Positions 1 through 13,900 of a stretch of 64,000 nt of DNA are shown here, piece after piece. The notes under the pieces are model-generated. The model was not told the DNA's origin, made no database searches, and saw nothing but the letters and a program-made list of their open reading frames with translations. The stretch lies in the NCBI GenBank assembly GCA_948099385.1, contig CANUEZ040000168.1, positions 5,557,001-5,621,000 on the forward strand, given 5' to 3'. Numbering within the stretch: position 1 is the first letter of the stretch; each line of letters opens with the position of its first letter. The translations under genes and the position numbers were made by a program. The stretch is from Fasciola hepatica. Lineage: Eukaryota; Platyhelminthes; Trematoda; Plagiorchiida; Fasciolidae.

Positions 1-3000
1 GAACAAAGCCCCGTTCCTACCGGACCTCTTTTCCTGACCTCCATCCCGTTCTCATCATTCGTCTCATTGAGAGCCTTTTTTATTCAACTCGGAATTAACT
101 ACAAAAAACACGTTCCTTGATTTATGAATTTGAATTAAAAGGCTGATTCGAAATAGCTATTGGCTGCTTCGGTGGTTTTTCGAATGATCATTGCTTGCCG
201 AATCTGAAAAAACACTTTTTACACTTTTCCGTAGCGCAAACGACAATCATAAATAATCAGTTGTCTATGGGAACCAAAACCATTTCCTATTTCTGTTTAG
301 TGACCAGTTCAGGTTCAGAGATGTTCACTAAATCGCCTACAACTGTGGAGATCGGAGGACCTACTGGGGACATGGAGTGTTTCTCACAAGAATTGTGCGA
401 TATAAACATTACATCGGTTTTCTTTACCTTTAGCTTTAGACTGCTTGTTTGACGATACACGTGTCGAATGTTAAATGGATTCTATCATAATAGATTTTGT
501 TCGTATGCTTATAGATGCCATAGTCTACATAAAATTAAATTTGTAATTTCCCCGTGAGTACAGTTCTCCAGTCAACTATTATAACCTTCTATGCCTGTTC
601 ATCCGATTCCAATCATGATACACCCATTATTGATTGGCCTGGTGTGACATGGCTCAGTAAAGACGGATAGTCTACGACAAACAGGTTGTGCAGCCAAATG
701 CTTGTCACCCCGATCTTCAGTTCATCATACACAATTACCCATTTTCTGCAGCAGAATTGTGAGTAGATGGTGAATGAGTGATTGAATGGATGAGTGAGTG
801 AGGGAGGGAGTGAGTGGATAGTAGTCTATTACAGAACCTCAGGGGTAATTCGGTGATAAATCTCTGTAGGTTAACCGGAGCTAACCTCAAGAACAACGGC
901 ATTACGCCAATGTCCACAGATAGACAAAGTGGCGAATAAAATACCTACGTAGTAATCAAGTATGACGATAAATGAACCGATGAATAGTGGGTAAGCATAA
1001 ATGATGAGCATAAACAATCACAAAACCGGTCGTATGACTCCGAGAAATTCGGTTTGCTGTGGTTTCAACCGATCAACCACGAGGGCATGCATAATGTACA
1101 AATAAACTCACCCAGCTTCACGTACCATGATGCACGCAATACTTTCAAAGTAAACTACAAAAATCGCTTTTATTCCTTAATTGGGATCAGTTTTTCTAAC
1201 AGCTTTCCGACTAAATACGTCTTCCGTGGATACATATCGGCAATGTCCGGAAGGTCACAGGAACTAAATCGTTTGTACTGTTCCCACTTCGATCAATGCA
1301 TCACTTCAGCAAGTATTTAAAAAGGTGCAGAATGGAACCCATCAACTCTAATGTTAGATCAGTGTCGGTGTCACCGAAAGCAGGTTGATATAAATGTGGT
1401 TTTTTGGAGATTACTTCGACTATCTAAGATTCAAATTATAGAGGTGTCTATCAGTCGGCATTATTTTAGCAAACATATAAGTAAATAGTCTGAGGATTTA
1501 ATATTACCACCACCATCACGTGATTTTTCAGAACAGTTGGAATAGTACTTCAGAGGTACGCCACAAAGCGTCAGTTATCCGCATTAATCAAATGGTCATC
1601 TAGTATGTTACTGTATTCCGGGTCTCCAGTTTGAATCTCGCCACACTCCGACAACTCCCCCAACTCTACCACTTTTCAGAATACTTGTCAACCGCGCCCT
1701 CCACTTTAGGAAATAGATTCTCATTGTTTTCGATGAAGAAAATGAAACAATTCGGACATTGGAAACCAAAGTCAATTCACTCCCGTATCGAATGCCATCT
1801 CGGGATTGACTACCTCACCTGCCTAATGGATTACACACAAGTGTTTATGTCTGAACCGGTTTCAACATTTGGCCATTCCTTGGTTGAAGCAGCCTTGTGC
1901 CGTCTCACTTACTGAACCTAATTCTGAGGAAATATGCATTGATATTTTTCTCGTATCCAATGGGCACAGTTGAACGTTGCTTTGTCATTATTCCACAGCA
2001 TTTCGTCAATTGTCATATGGTTTCCTCACACCTGAAAGAAGCTTTTGATTGAGAGTGCGCATGAACAAGACACACCGTGACTCGAATTTATTCATTCCTT
2101 CGAGATGATCGTTTATTGTTATTCAATTGTACCGTCGAACTGTCTTGGTTCTAACAGTTAGGACGTCCTTTAAGTTTCTTAAGAAAATAGCAAAAAGACA
2201 CGGAATCACACAACAGCATTTCCAATAGTTTACTCAAATGGTTCTTTTATCATCTTTTCAAGCATTTTCGCATAGAATACGCTTGTTTTTTAGATGCCTT
2301 TAGTCGCCCGGTCAAACACTGGGAATGGGAATACATTGAGCTAATTACGGACTTCAGTCAACCAACAAAATGAATAGGTGGAATTCGTTGTCTTTTTAGC
2401 AAAAAACAAAGGAAGCTAATTAGGCGAGCTCAATGAGGCTAAGTGCTTTGGCGTCAATCTGCTTGGTAACAAAAAAATCAAAACAAAAAAGCATTCAAAA
2501 TAAGGGTAGATGAAAATAATGGAATGATTTCGGAGCGTTATAGCTATTTTTCTGTCCTTTGCTGTTCCGTTATCTCCCCAAGTTCCCTTTTTGAAAGGTC
2601 GACCTTATTTTTGGGAGTAATATTGGCTCGTTTTGCATGCGGCGCATAATAAAAGGTCTGTTAATACCTAATCAATAAAGTCTTCCAAAAATGGAGTATT
2701 TTTATTGAAAATATGGCTTGATGGGGATTTAGTAAAATCAAACGATAGCCGGATTCTCCTCTCATGCAGATTTCTTCCATGCTCGACCGAATCAAAATGC
2801 TCCCTATTCCGTGTTTGATATATCCTTTTTGGGTGGCTCGATTAACCATTGAATAGGATCTTGCATATGTAATACTCTTCCATTCAAATTTCATCAGGCT
2901 GTTACGAATGCAAAAACCCAGGTCACTTTGTTTCATTCACTGAGAAACTTCATAAGTACGCGCTTGTAGTGACGACACTATGATGAGCAGATAAATTTCA

Positions 3001-5933
3001 GTGTTATGTACGGAGGGTGGTACGAAATATGAGAAGGATTTCTAGAACAAATCAGAAGTTCGATCACCTCGTTCATCAGAGCGATCAAATAAAACCTAAG
3101 GTTTCTTCGTTTCTTACTTGTCTTATGAGTCGATCTAGTTAGCTGTTCTTTCATTCCTCGTGGATTCTGCAAGGAGTCAAGGCAATGGTTACCAACGATC
3201 CCGCTGCCTGGTAATCGCGTAATTTTACCTGCCCTGTCGTTAATGAGATGATGCAAAAACCAATGGCTAAGTTCAAAGATCGACCAGCACACTCGCATTT
3301 CCAGGCGATATTTTACCTCATCAGTGTGTTGTTTCCAGATATAGTATTCACACTGGTGCTTCAAGAATAATCTATTACTGCTGACCATTTCCGAGCTTCC
3401 CATTTAATCATCAGTCACTTTTGTCTTGTGGCTTTACTCTCGACCTGCCTGTTTGCACTGACTACACTCATTGAACCAGTGTCTTGATAATTCCTCGGTT
3501 GTCTGCCCCGTGTGACCGGATCAAGCACTTGAATTCTTGGTTTTGCACATTGATTTCTCATCCTTTGAGCTGGTATTCTGGGTCCGTGCACTACAAGTCA
3601 TACAATCAATGGGAAACAGTTCAGTGCGTACTCAAATTTCGGCTCCGCCGGTTCCGAATCATGTGCAATGAGTGCTCGAATAGCAATACCTTTATCGAAA
3701 TGCCGGATGCTGAAAAACGTGCCCAACTGAGAAGGGTATGACCCGAGGATGAAGCGATCGCATGACGCAAAACCCAAGGAGGGTAGGTTTGGGTTCAGGT
3801 ATACCGAAAATCCACACAAACTTTGGAAAGAAGGATAGGGACGGAAGGAGTACTAAGCAGGCCATTTTTACCGCTGTTTCGTAACCCGATTTCCAGAGAA
3901 TTAAGACCAACGAAAGTGCTGTTCCATCAGTTTTTCTACTTTTTGCGTTAAAGAACAACTGTTGACGGATAATTTGGAAATGAAAGTTCGTTGATCGAAA
4001 ACTCTTGGAACGCGAGAACTGCCAGAGGTTTCAAAGAGCCACAGTGAGGGCAAATAAAGCTCACTAAAACACTAATCGGATCAACAGCGAAAACCAAAGG
4101 GGTCTGTAACTGCATGAATATTCTCAGCCAATGGAGTGTACAAGTATTGGGATGATACTGCGGTAGAGTATCGGATACGCATATCCAGTGGGCGACAAGA
4201 ACATCAACGTTGGATGCATTCCCCCAGGAAGACGTTTTCCTGTCATTTGTACTTATGGTACTTATGGTGTTAAATCTGAGTACTATCCAAATCTGCGCAT
4301 TCAGACAGACTGAAAGGAACCAAAACAAAGGTTCGACTCGATATTCTTTACCAATATTGATTGTCTTCTTTTTTCTGAGGTCGTGAAATGTTTTGGTCCC
4401 GGAGAACAGTTCAATTCATAGTCGCGGAGACCAAAGGAATGTGGAACGGGATACGCTCACATTATTTCACAGTCGGAAACTACCAAAGTACTTTCTCCGA
4501 TGAACCTACCATCAACCAGGAGTTTGTCATTGGGCAGCGAGATTACGTAAAGCTTTCCAATCGAGTTTGCATTGGTTTTGTCTTTTTCCTATACACACAC
4601 ATATAGTCAGAACATCGGAAAATTGCATGAGTCCTTGCAAGCTCAGTATTCGTTCTTCTGTGACAAAAACCATCTACGACAAACCTAACCTTCACAGCTC
4701 CAACCATTCAGCATTTGACCTATTTTTAACTGTCAGGCTTTGAGCACATTTATCATGGTACGCTAGGTCACACAATTATGACTGCCGATGAATCAACTAG
4801 GAACCAGTGTGAACAGAGTGAGACGATACTAAATTGCACGTTTACCATTTTCATCTGGCATACTATGAAAATATGTCGGGAGAAGAAATTCATCGCGAAG
4901 AAGGTAATTCATCTGCGGAATTTCGGGGACACCTGCCTCTCAAATGCTTTAAAAGCTGACTACGTTGGGTACTTCGTAATATACAGTTCATAACCAATGA
5001 TACGTTACACTCGACTGCGAATTTTTCAATACGGCTTATTTTCAGAGAATATAAAATACATGAAGTAGGCCGTGTCACTTTTTTATTTGCTTACTTCTGT
5101 CCGTTTCCGGATGGAATTGCAGTTCACCAAAAAGTCACCTGATCAAACCAAAATCGCTACTTCGGCAGCTGCATTCCAGTGAAGCACGAGATAAATATGG
5201 TGAAAACACTGTTTCTCAGAGCACAGTAGGTTTTAGGTCAAGCCAAGTATTTGTTTTATGCATCCCGGTGGATGAGTATTCTGCAATACATAGCTATACT
5301 CATAGCAGTTACACGAGGCAAACATCAGTTACGATAGCGAAAAAAGCAATGATAAGTGGTGGTTTAGGAGCTAAGACAACAAGAGCTAAGTTCAGCGTCA
5401 ATTTTTGCAGGACTACACAAGAAACGAGCAAGAAAAAGGGACTACGGAGGACCTACCTAATTTTATAATTATTGCCGGTGAAAGAAGAGGAAACACACAT
5501 GCTGAGGTCCCTGTGAAGCGGGTGAAGTGAATAATGTGAAGCTGTAATCTCATTTGAATCGAAGGGAGCGTGCATTGACGGGGAGTCAATTTTGTGAATC
5601 ACAGGTTGTTTCTTCCGAAGTCTTCAAGATACGATGTCATACTATTCATATCAAAAATGAGTCATTTACAATTCTATTGGTGAATCTTTTGCACATTTTC
5701 TGATGTTGAGATACTATGGAGTGTGTGAGATTTTTACTAGGTATACCACTTGCATAGGAGAAGTGCTTGAGGGACCTACTTATTGTGACGAAATCTTGAA
5801 TACGTAGCCCAATAACGAAAATGGAGAGAGGAACATAACCAGCGAGGTAACGTGCATGCAAGGACAAAACGTTGAACAAGGCAAGAGGGTGTAGACATTG
5901 CTTTCAGAAGCAAGAAGTAGTAGGCCGGTCTTC
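1..5933. other. Unassigned gene-poor DNA
   Basis: I see no recognisable protein domain, RNA gene or long open frame here. The longest open frames (up to about 140 codons, 2978-3403 minus) show no family motif and overlap one another on both strands, as expected by chance in AT-rich DNA. A weak tRNA-like B-box sequence near 1627 lacks a matching cloverleaf. Confidence 0.6.
769..815. repeat. GAGT/GAAT simple repeat
   Basis: A purine-rich run of imperfect tetranucleotides (GAGT, GAAT, GAGG variants). It reads as a short degenerate microsatellite; no function is suggested. Confidence 0.7.
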
Positions 5934-6895
5934 TCAATTTTGTGAAAAAGCAGTCAAAATGTTCAGTCCAACAAAGAATATAGATAATCTCAGTCCCGTG
6001 AAATTTGGCCGATGGTTGACAACAAACAAAAAGTTCCGTTTGTGAACGTCCAAACAGGATTCCAGAAGGTTCATATACTTGGAGCCTCTGAGAAGAGAAA
6101 AATATCTGGGCATTATTGGGGATTCAAGTTTGGACAGTGAGCATTGGACCAATGGATTGGAGTTCAAGAGCGGCTGATGCATCAGGATGAATCAACTCAA
6201 CAGCAGCATCACCTGCATGCTATATAATAAAGCAATAGTCACAGACAGGCTTAAGGGGACCTGCCGGCGGGAATGGGAAAAGGGGGATATTTTCGCCCGG
6301 CGATGGAAGAAGTTCTGCCCCCGTATCTAGTAAACGGTTTCCGACTGGAAAAAATATCCAGCAAAGGTTCAATGAGTGAGGGTTGTATCCCGTTATATGA
6401 GAGTATGTCTAGAAGTGTTCGTCTATCAACACCGGTAAATATACCCAGACCAATCTATGAAGCAGGTGCATGCAGCTTTGATTTCTTGTCCATCGACGAC
6501 AGGACGTGAGTGAAGGTGGCAATAGTATCCAAGACATAGCAAGCCAAACTCTGAATAATTGATTGAGTCACGAGTGGTGTGAGTATTTGTTCACACCGCC
6601 TAAGTACAAACGGGAGAAGATTATCAGGTCCGTGGGATGTGTTGCACATAAGGTTTGAAAGCTCACCGTAAACAGCTTGAAGGGATATTTTGTGGGAGGT
6701 GGAGCTGGGTAGGATAGGACAAGATAGTGCTTTATGGCAAGTGAGCAAAAATAGACGCTTCTGCTCGCTGAAGTCGCGGTTTAGACCTTCGACATAACCG
6801 TTTAGGGATGAGTGTCTTGCGGAGACACCATACAAATGTTTGATCGACATCCAAAGATCTCGGCCACTACCGATGTCTAGAGCATATGACAGCAT
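5934..6895 (-). pseudogene. Decayed LINE reverse transcriptase
   Basis: Minus-strand RT part of a non-LTR retrotransposon. The first open stretch (6895 down to 6455) contains the region before the RT palm, with the LINE hallmark GPDNLLPFVLRRCEQIL at about 6580-6630. Below it, in another frame, VDRRTLLDILSYNG (about 6385-6430) matches the conserved block after the first catalytic Asp, followed by a weak counterpart of the GVRQG-PLSP motif near 6245. A further open piece (6182-5934) lies where the palm and thumb should be, but no intact YADD box is visible. Several frame changes and stops show it is dead. It lies directly downstream of the endonuclease remnant at 7253-7850, in the expected order. 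The clade (RTE-like versus CR1/Jockey-like) cannot be settled by eye. Confidence 0.7.
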
Positions 6896-7252
6896 TTTCC
6901 ATTAGCCCGCGGATCTCTGATTCGATTGCCAAAGAAAAGGTTTTCGATTTGTGATAGTCCCCACTTTTGTAGGCACTTTCCTTCCTACGGTGTAAGTTTT
7001 TTAGGAAAGGGAAATAAAATCGATCAAAACGTATATATATGGCCTCCAGTGGGCAACGTACTTCTTAGCAGAAAGCCAGGTAACCGGTAAAATGTTCACA
7101 AAACACCGTGGGGTCTCGGTGGTTGAAGTTGTCGAAGTTAGTTTGCTCAATCATAGCCTAAAGTCCATGTAAGTTTTCTCGATCCCACTGACCCTTTTAG
7201 AGTTTCAGGTCACAAGAGTGGATGAAGATTCTGTGGTTTTTTCAGCTATACA

Positions 7253-7850
7253 TCATTGGAGTGAACTACATTGTGGGGTGATCTGACTTGTGGCCCGAAA
7301 TAGACAAAGGTCGTTTGTTAGGCACGAATCAAGGCATGCATCAGTCCTATTGGGGAAGTTAACATAGATTTTCAAACCCCATTGTGCCCAAAATTTTGGC
7401 TGAGAATAGTTGGAACCACCAAGGACAAAACACAGACAACTATCAACGTAGCTCAAAAGTCTGAGGATAAAATTTCAGAGGATTTCTCAAAAACGCGAAC
7501 AGGGCAAGTAGGAGAAATAGAAGCGTTTGCAGTAACAATGGGAAATATTTACTCATATGTTCAGGTTTGCAAAAGATCATGGAAGCTCTAATGCAAGAAT
7601 CTGAGTGCGTGAGTATCACCTGCGCAGACTTACGCCAATGGTCTTTGAGGTGTGCAATAACCCCTCCTCAGCATTTATTACGAAGCGAGGATAGATCAGC
7701 CCAATTGTAGCTAAAATCATTGAAAGAGGTAATTTCGTCATCAGTTTAGTCATTGAGCCAAGTTTCTTGTAGCAGTATGACAGTAGGTTGCTCAGATTCC
7801 TGACGGAGGACAAATCCTTTCAAATCATCGAAGTTTCCAATGAGTTATGG
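7253..7850 (-). pseudogene. Decayed LINE APE-type endonuclease
   Basis: The endonuclease half of the same minus-strand LINE. ILLQETWL (about 7754-7780) is the N-terminal catalytic Glu motif of APE-type LINE nucleases, and a GGVIAHL-like block follows about 30 residues later. Near the end, ACLDSCLTN (about 7311-7339) matches the conserved LD(L)-LTN strand that precedes the terminal SDH motif. The pieces lie in different frames with internal stops. The middle of the domain, with the GDFN motif, is not recognisable. Family assignment rests on motif order and spacing and on the adjoining RT; it is an old inactive copy. Confidence 0.68.
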
Positions 7851-10629
7851 TATGCTTAAACGAACGGCCGAACGGCCAATTTCCATCCGGCACCGAGTTT
7901 CTTCGATATTCTAAAAGATTTAGTCTAAGTCCGTTTCATTCTGTTTCTAAATGGTTTCTCGACTTACATCGGTGGTGACGAACGTAATGAGTTTCATAAA
8001 TTCGCCAGAGTGACTGGACATTTCTTAAGGCATCAATGATCATTTCATGGAGGAAATAAATGTGATGGCAAACGGATAACCGAAATCAATCCTGGCAAAC
8101 CATTGCCACCTGAGTCCAAGTGAAAACATTCCAACTGCATTATCTGGGATGAGGTTTTGTCCAAAACACCATTGCAAAAGTGAAGTGTAAATGAGTTGGG
8201 CAGAAACTGTTAGCTGTCAGCTGTCGGCAGCAAATTTTATACTGTCGATCAGGTAATTGTATTTACGATCAACCGTTTAACTGGGCCATCGATGGAAGAA
8301 TCATTGCTTATCCATGCCTAGTCTAACTTCCCTCTACCAATTCAAGCGCAGTCCTCAGCCATCTACCTTAGCAGAATGGAAAAGCAATTACATCGTCGAG
8401 TAGCCGAACGTAATCCAATATAGCTTCAGAAGACAATAAACAACAAGTTCACTATCACTGCATTACCATCCGAGATATCCCTCAACATTTTATTAGACCA
8501 AGTATTGCGTTACCGCAAATATCAAAGTATTAGGGTACATTAAAGCCTTGTCAATCCGTGCACTGCATAAGACAGAGTGTTAGTGAGTGGGAAGGCGAAA
8601 TGGATCAAAGACAAGCTCGATTAGTACTTGAAAAACCAATACTGTCTTAATGTCCAGCAAACCTTTCACTGGCTGCTCAGATAAAACACGGGCTCCGGCA
8701 AGAGAGCGGGCAGCCGAGAACTATGTTCCTGGACACAGAGTGTTCCAGGAACAGATGGCGATTCTAAGAGAAAGGCAGGGGTTCGTAGGGTTCATTTTCT
8801 GTTACTGATTGTTGTACCTCTGGTAGCACAGCTGTCAAGCCTGGCAAGCAAATGAAAAGAAGATCGCATGTGATCAGCACAAGTAGAGAGAATATTACAT
8901 TGCTCTATTGGTCATGCAGTGTGAACCCAATGAATATACTGTAGCGTAATTCCGGCCTCAGCATAACTGTTGCCCACGACAACACATCCTCTTCAACTAT
9001 GCAGCCAATGCGGGCTTGTGATCGGTTTATCATAGCTTTGGTAACGAAGTTTGACAGTTGTGGTGTGTTTATCCGTTCGGACATGCGTGTATGTCATGTG
9101 ATTTTGCCTTTGTTTTTGGACATTTCATTCATCCGTTTTGCCACAAAATTAATCCCATTGACTCCAGTGTGTACTGCAAAGATTCAGCGAATTGATCCAG
9201 CGTCCATTGTGCAATCTCTGCTTTTGATCTGTTAGTGTTAGGGAAGGACACAATCAGTGCGTGAACAACACAATCTGACTGAACTTGACTTGCTTACCTT
9301 GATAGTCTCATTCCAAATGTCCTGTAGACAGGTGTGTGACATAGGCCGCCTGGCCATTCGAACACACCTGACGTACGGACTATTTTCGTTATTGCTCACT
9401 CTTCGGACGATCCAGGAACTTAACTGTTCTCAAACCCTTTTTGTTTAAGCATTTAGCTTTTGGGTCATTTCAACTTATTTTCCCACTGTAAGTCGAAAAG
9501 GACTATCGGTTAACTGTCAAATATACGATAACAAGGTTCTAACTCACAGTCGCATAACCTTCAATCCTCATTGTAAGCTTTGTCAACAACGCTGACATTG
9601 TCTCCTGAATGCAGGTAGTACCGTAGTGGATAAATAGGTTGTGTCTCAAGCACAGGACCGATTTGCATGCATTACAGCTCTCCAGTCACAACTAACTGGT
9701 ATTCTTTTTTCCATTCATCCCTAAACATTTACGCTTCATCGGTGTTCATTTAAGAAAAATTCACTCAAAATTCCGAATGCTTAAATGGGATATTCACGAA
9801 TAAAAAGACTGGTCACGTAATATCCGCAGATAGCTGCAACACACTTTGAGTTGGGGGTAAGTCTCCGACAGTACGAGTCACACGTTTGTGATTTTAAGAA
9901 CTGATTGCCTAATTTCCGGTGAGCTTCAAACTACACCTAACATCCCAAGTAGTGAATGTCTTCTAGAACTGGGTCGTGCATTACTTTTGCTAATTTTCAT
10001 ATGAATTGTGTAATCACGCATACTAGTTGTAGCATGCATTTCGACAAGCTGCTACACTGAGTTAGGTATACAAAGAGAAACACTGACGTCGATAAATCCT
10101 GTATACATTTAATTTGCCCTTTCCACACAAACTGGTAGGCACATCTTTTTCAAAATCTTGAGGAAATCCTGGAAAAACTGTCGACGGTAAAGAGATTTGC
10201 GCAGTATGACAAAAAGTTACACAGCTTACGCTTTATCCCAACCAATCATTTTCGCCAAAGGATTGAAAGCATTTAAGCTTTGCATGTCTAAGTTGAAAAC
10301 ACAACCTCGTCTAAATACAAAAATGATTACTGGTGGTCCACATTCACTAAGCTACCTCCCCTTTTTAATCGCCAGCCTGCTTCATCAAAATTTTGGTTTG
10401 CAATTGGAATTCACACTACGATGAGACGGTCAGAAAACAGTATTTGGTTACCACGGTAACCACTACTTTTGTACTCGTGACTGTTTCTGAACTATTATTA
10501 ATTAATAAATTTACTAATTTCGAAAAGTTTCCGTATTTACATTTGAATCGAAAGTAATGGTAAAGCAACTTAAAAATGTCCCAAGAATCTTTCAGTTACC
10601 ATTCCCTCTATCTCCAAGAATACCCCGGT
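7851..10629. other. Unassigned gene-poor DNA
   Basis: No domain, RNA gene or convincing open frame. The longest open frames are under 80 codons. Confidence 0.6.
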
Positions 10630-10693
10630 AAGCATACCTGATGAGCGGCAGCAACCGCGAAACCGATCGTGCGCTTCCGGGGAAATTTCGTCC
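10630..10693 (+). repeat. Dispersed repeat R1, copy 1
   Basis: This 62-64 bp block is about three quarters identical to 15451-15511 in the same orientation, sharing CGAAACCG, TTCCG and GGAAATTT cores. The copies are 4.8 kb apart. They have no coding potential, so they are probably fragments of an interspersed element whose full extent is unknown. Confidence 0.65.
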
Positions 10694-10873
10694 ACCCATT
10701 TACGTACTATTTACTGTCAATACGAGCGCTTTCACACGCAGCCCCTTCGCTCATTGGGTTAGCAGAGACCCATACACTAATAACTAACAGGAACCACAAA
10801 CTTAGTTCACTTGTGGACTCTTCAATAAAGACTATTCATTCACGCTCCAGAGGATTCATATCAAATTCTGACT

Positions 10874-10876
<3 letters not shown>

Positions 10877-10922
<46 letters not shown>
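10877..10922. repeat. (TA)n microsatellite
   Basis: About 45 bp of uninterrupted TA dinucleotide. Confidence 0.97.
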
Positions 10923-10923
<1 letters not shown>

Positions 10924-13900
10924 TTCATAACTTCTGAGCAAAGCCCTTTTATTAACCTTGATATTATGAAACCATCTTACGTATTCATCAACGAAGTAGT
11001 ATAGCACGGAACCGGAATACTTTGTGCACTGAAGCAAATCCATTAGTCGCCAAACCTTAACTTTCTAGCTATCCATCAGCCACAAGAAATAATTGGTTGT
11101 TTATGCACGAATGACCCGGAAAATTTCATCCTAATAAACATAGATCGTCTAAGGTCAGTGTGCTTATTTTAATGAGCACTATTTCGTAGTCATTGTGGAC
11201 AGCAGTGACCTAGAACAATTTCAATACTAATGGATCTAATATACACAGAAACCTATTTTCTGGTTAAAGCATATTTCGGATTAAAAAGCTCAAGTTGCGA
11301 TGTCTTTGTCTTCTGCGCTGATCACAAAATCCAACAATCTTTCCATTTAAAATCTGCCCTTTTCAGAATTTTGCAACTCATGAATAAAGTTCTGTGAGGT
11401 GGGTTGCGATTTGCAAATTAGGAAAGAATTGAAGTTTACGTAGATATAGTTCTGAAGGTAATTTGAAACGCTCAAACAGACCCCACACGCGGCTGGATAC
11501 TGCACAGCTACCGGTTTATGCGGAAGTTTCTTCAGCCTCTGTACTCCTTTTACCGTCATCTGTTTGTTGTAATAACATGTTGCTGGTGGAAATCTTTGTT
11601 CATTTTCCCAATAAAAACTCTCCCGAGTTACGTCAACCGGTGACCCGAGAAGCCCATTGGGAAACGACAATTACCACTTGTCTGATTGCGTAGTATCGGT
11701 CTATCTGTACTGTTGAGTGAATAACAAGATATATGAAAAGTTGAATATCTACCAACTTCAATGAGGTGATTATTTTCCTGAATAACTTTCCTTTATAGAT
11801 ACCGTGGCGAAATAAAACAACTCTGGTGCTGTCCTGACCATCGACACAATGACAAAATCATCGATCCCATAAAATCGACCGTACTACTATTATTATAAGC
11901 TATACCTGAGTAAATCTCACAGAATTGTGTCATCACGTAGACCATTATAAGTTTATTTTCGTCCCCATGCTCACTGATTTTTAATGGGGAAATTAGATTC
12001 AGATTGATTTTTAAGTAAAAATTCTGTATACATTCTCATCGTATACCACGTCACTGAAAACAGTGCGAACTGTGAAACTTTTCCCCTAATTCAAGTCCTT
12101 TTGTAACCTATTGATTTTACCATGTCTTTTCCTTCCAGTATCAGAACTCATCAGGAATGTTTTGCATTGAAATTTCTAGGAAGCGATGAAAAATGTCTTC
12201 TTATTGCGGAACATGGTAAAATAATGATAAATACAAGGTAAAATCGGACCGAAGACTCATTTCCTTGCAATGGTATACCTAGACATGCTGCATTGCTGCA
12301 GTATAGACCTAACCGAATTGATAAGAAAAATAGAATCGTCATATTACCTATTCCCTAGAGTGTGAGAACAAAATACGTCGAATATTCTGTCACAATTAAC
12401 CTCAACGAAACAGTGAGCTATGAAAAAAGTTAGCCGCTAGACGTTGATGAAAGGGGGCAGTCCCAGCAATAAATTTCGGGAAGGTTTTTTAAAGGGCAAA
12501 ATTTTACTTTCCTCAACTCACAAAATCAGTTATTCATCAGACGTCAGAAGTCAGTTTGATGCTTTGGCGTTCTTAGCTCAGGTTGATAATTTTCAGTTTT
12601 TTTCTACTGAACTTGGCGATTGGATAGAACTCGGTTCACCATGGTTTGCGGTAGCGTCATCAGTGCAGACTGTTGCGGATCTTTGGCCTCCAGCGAGGAA
12701 ATGACGGTTGTCATCAGCTTAACGAGCAAATGCGGCTGAGATAGTCTTTGATTACGATTCATCAGAAGTCTTCAATATTCCACTGCATTTTTTGTAAACA
12801 TCTTTGAACTCAAAAAATGTCATTTTCCTTATGGATAACTCTATTCCGAATTTTCCAAGAAAGTGAAACTTCGGTGCCATTCTTCCCGAACGTGTATCAA
12901 CATGGTTTAAAGTATCTTGGTAAACCAGAATTTTGCCGAATGGCTCGCTTTAAGTTTTTTCCAAGTGACCGCGGGACTTGCTCGCTTGCTTCTTCTCTGC
13001 CCAATTACCTGGCTTTCTCAAAATAAGTGGGACTGAAAGCACCTCCTTTCAACTCTCTCCAGTGTTATCAACACGTTAACCAGTACCATCACTATTTTTC
13101 CGAGTGCGTCGTCTTTCGCTTAGCTTGACTCCGCTTTATTTAATATTTTTCGGACGCAAGAAGTAGATGGGTAGAATTAGGGGAAAACTGTCCATTACTG
13201 ATTATGAAATACAGTTTGGTAGAGCTCGAAAGTTTTAACTTGATCTCAATTTTGAAAGGCTTTGACCCCAGCTATAATCGAACCTTAAGATGAACACTAG
13301 CAGTGCATCAGTGCGTGCGATACGAGCTGACTGTGGTGGATACCATGTGCTAATTTTATTAGGGTGGATAAAAAGTGTGATCCACTTGCAAATTGTCCAG
13401 AGCTGTCCGGTGTGACTCCGTGGCTAAGCCAGTAGAACACAAGCGGTACTAAATTGTGGGTGACCTCTGTTCGTGAGTTCGAGTATTTATTAACTGTCAT
13501 AATGCAATTCATCATAGCCAAATAAAACTTGATTTTCGACTCCTGCGTGGTAAGCAATTCATAGAGATTTCGTTTTTCTTTAAATACTTCGTATCAGCTG
13601 AAGGCAGAGTTCATTAAATCTCTTAGGAAATGTGTATTTAGTTCCCTTAACAATCAGCCGGATCTTTGTGGTCTTTCTTCAACTTACCCAAGGTTTCTCA
13701 AACATTCAGGACTATTAACTAATTCATGAGAACAGAAAGAAGACGTAATTTGCGAGACGCAGGCATTTAGTTTATTCTTGCCTAACACTTATATAAAACA
13801 GCGAGGAAAACATTAGGGTTGAATGGACTGGATTAGAAGCTCGTGAAGCAAGTTTGGTAGACCGGGAGGTCAGTTTGATTACTGCTCCGGCAAACAAACA

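Noticed and set aside
1590..1645. tRNA-like sequence with B-box resemblance
   Set aside because: No cloverleaf and a poor A box.
3948..4328. 126-codon open frame, minus strand
   Set aside because: No motif, no neighbouring exon, overlaps other random frames.
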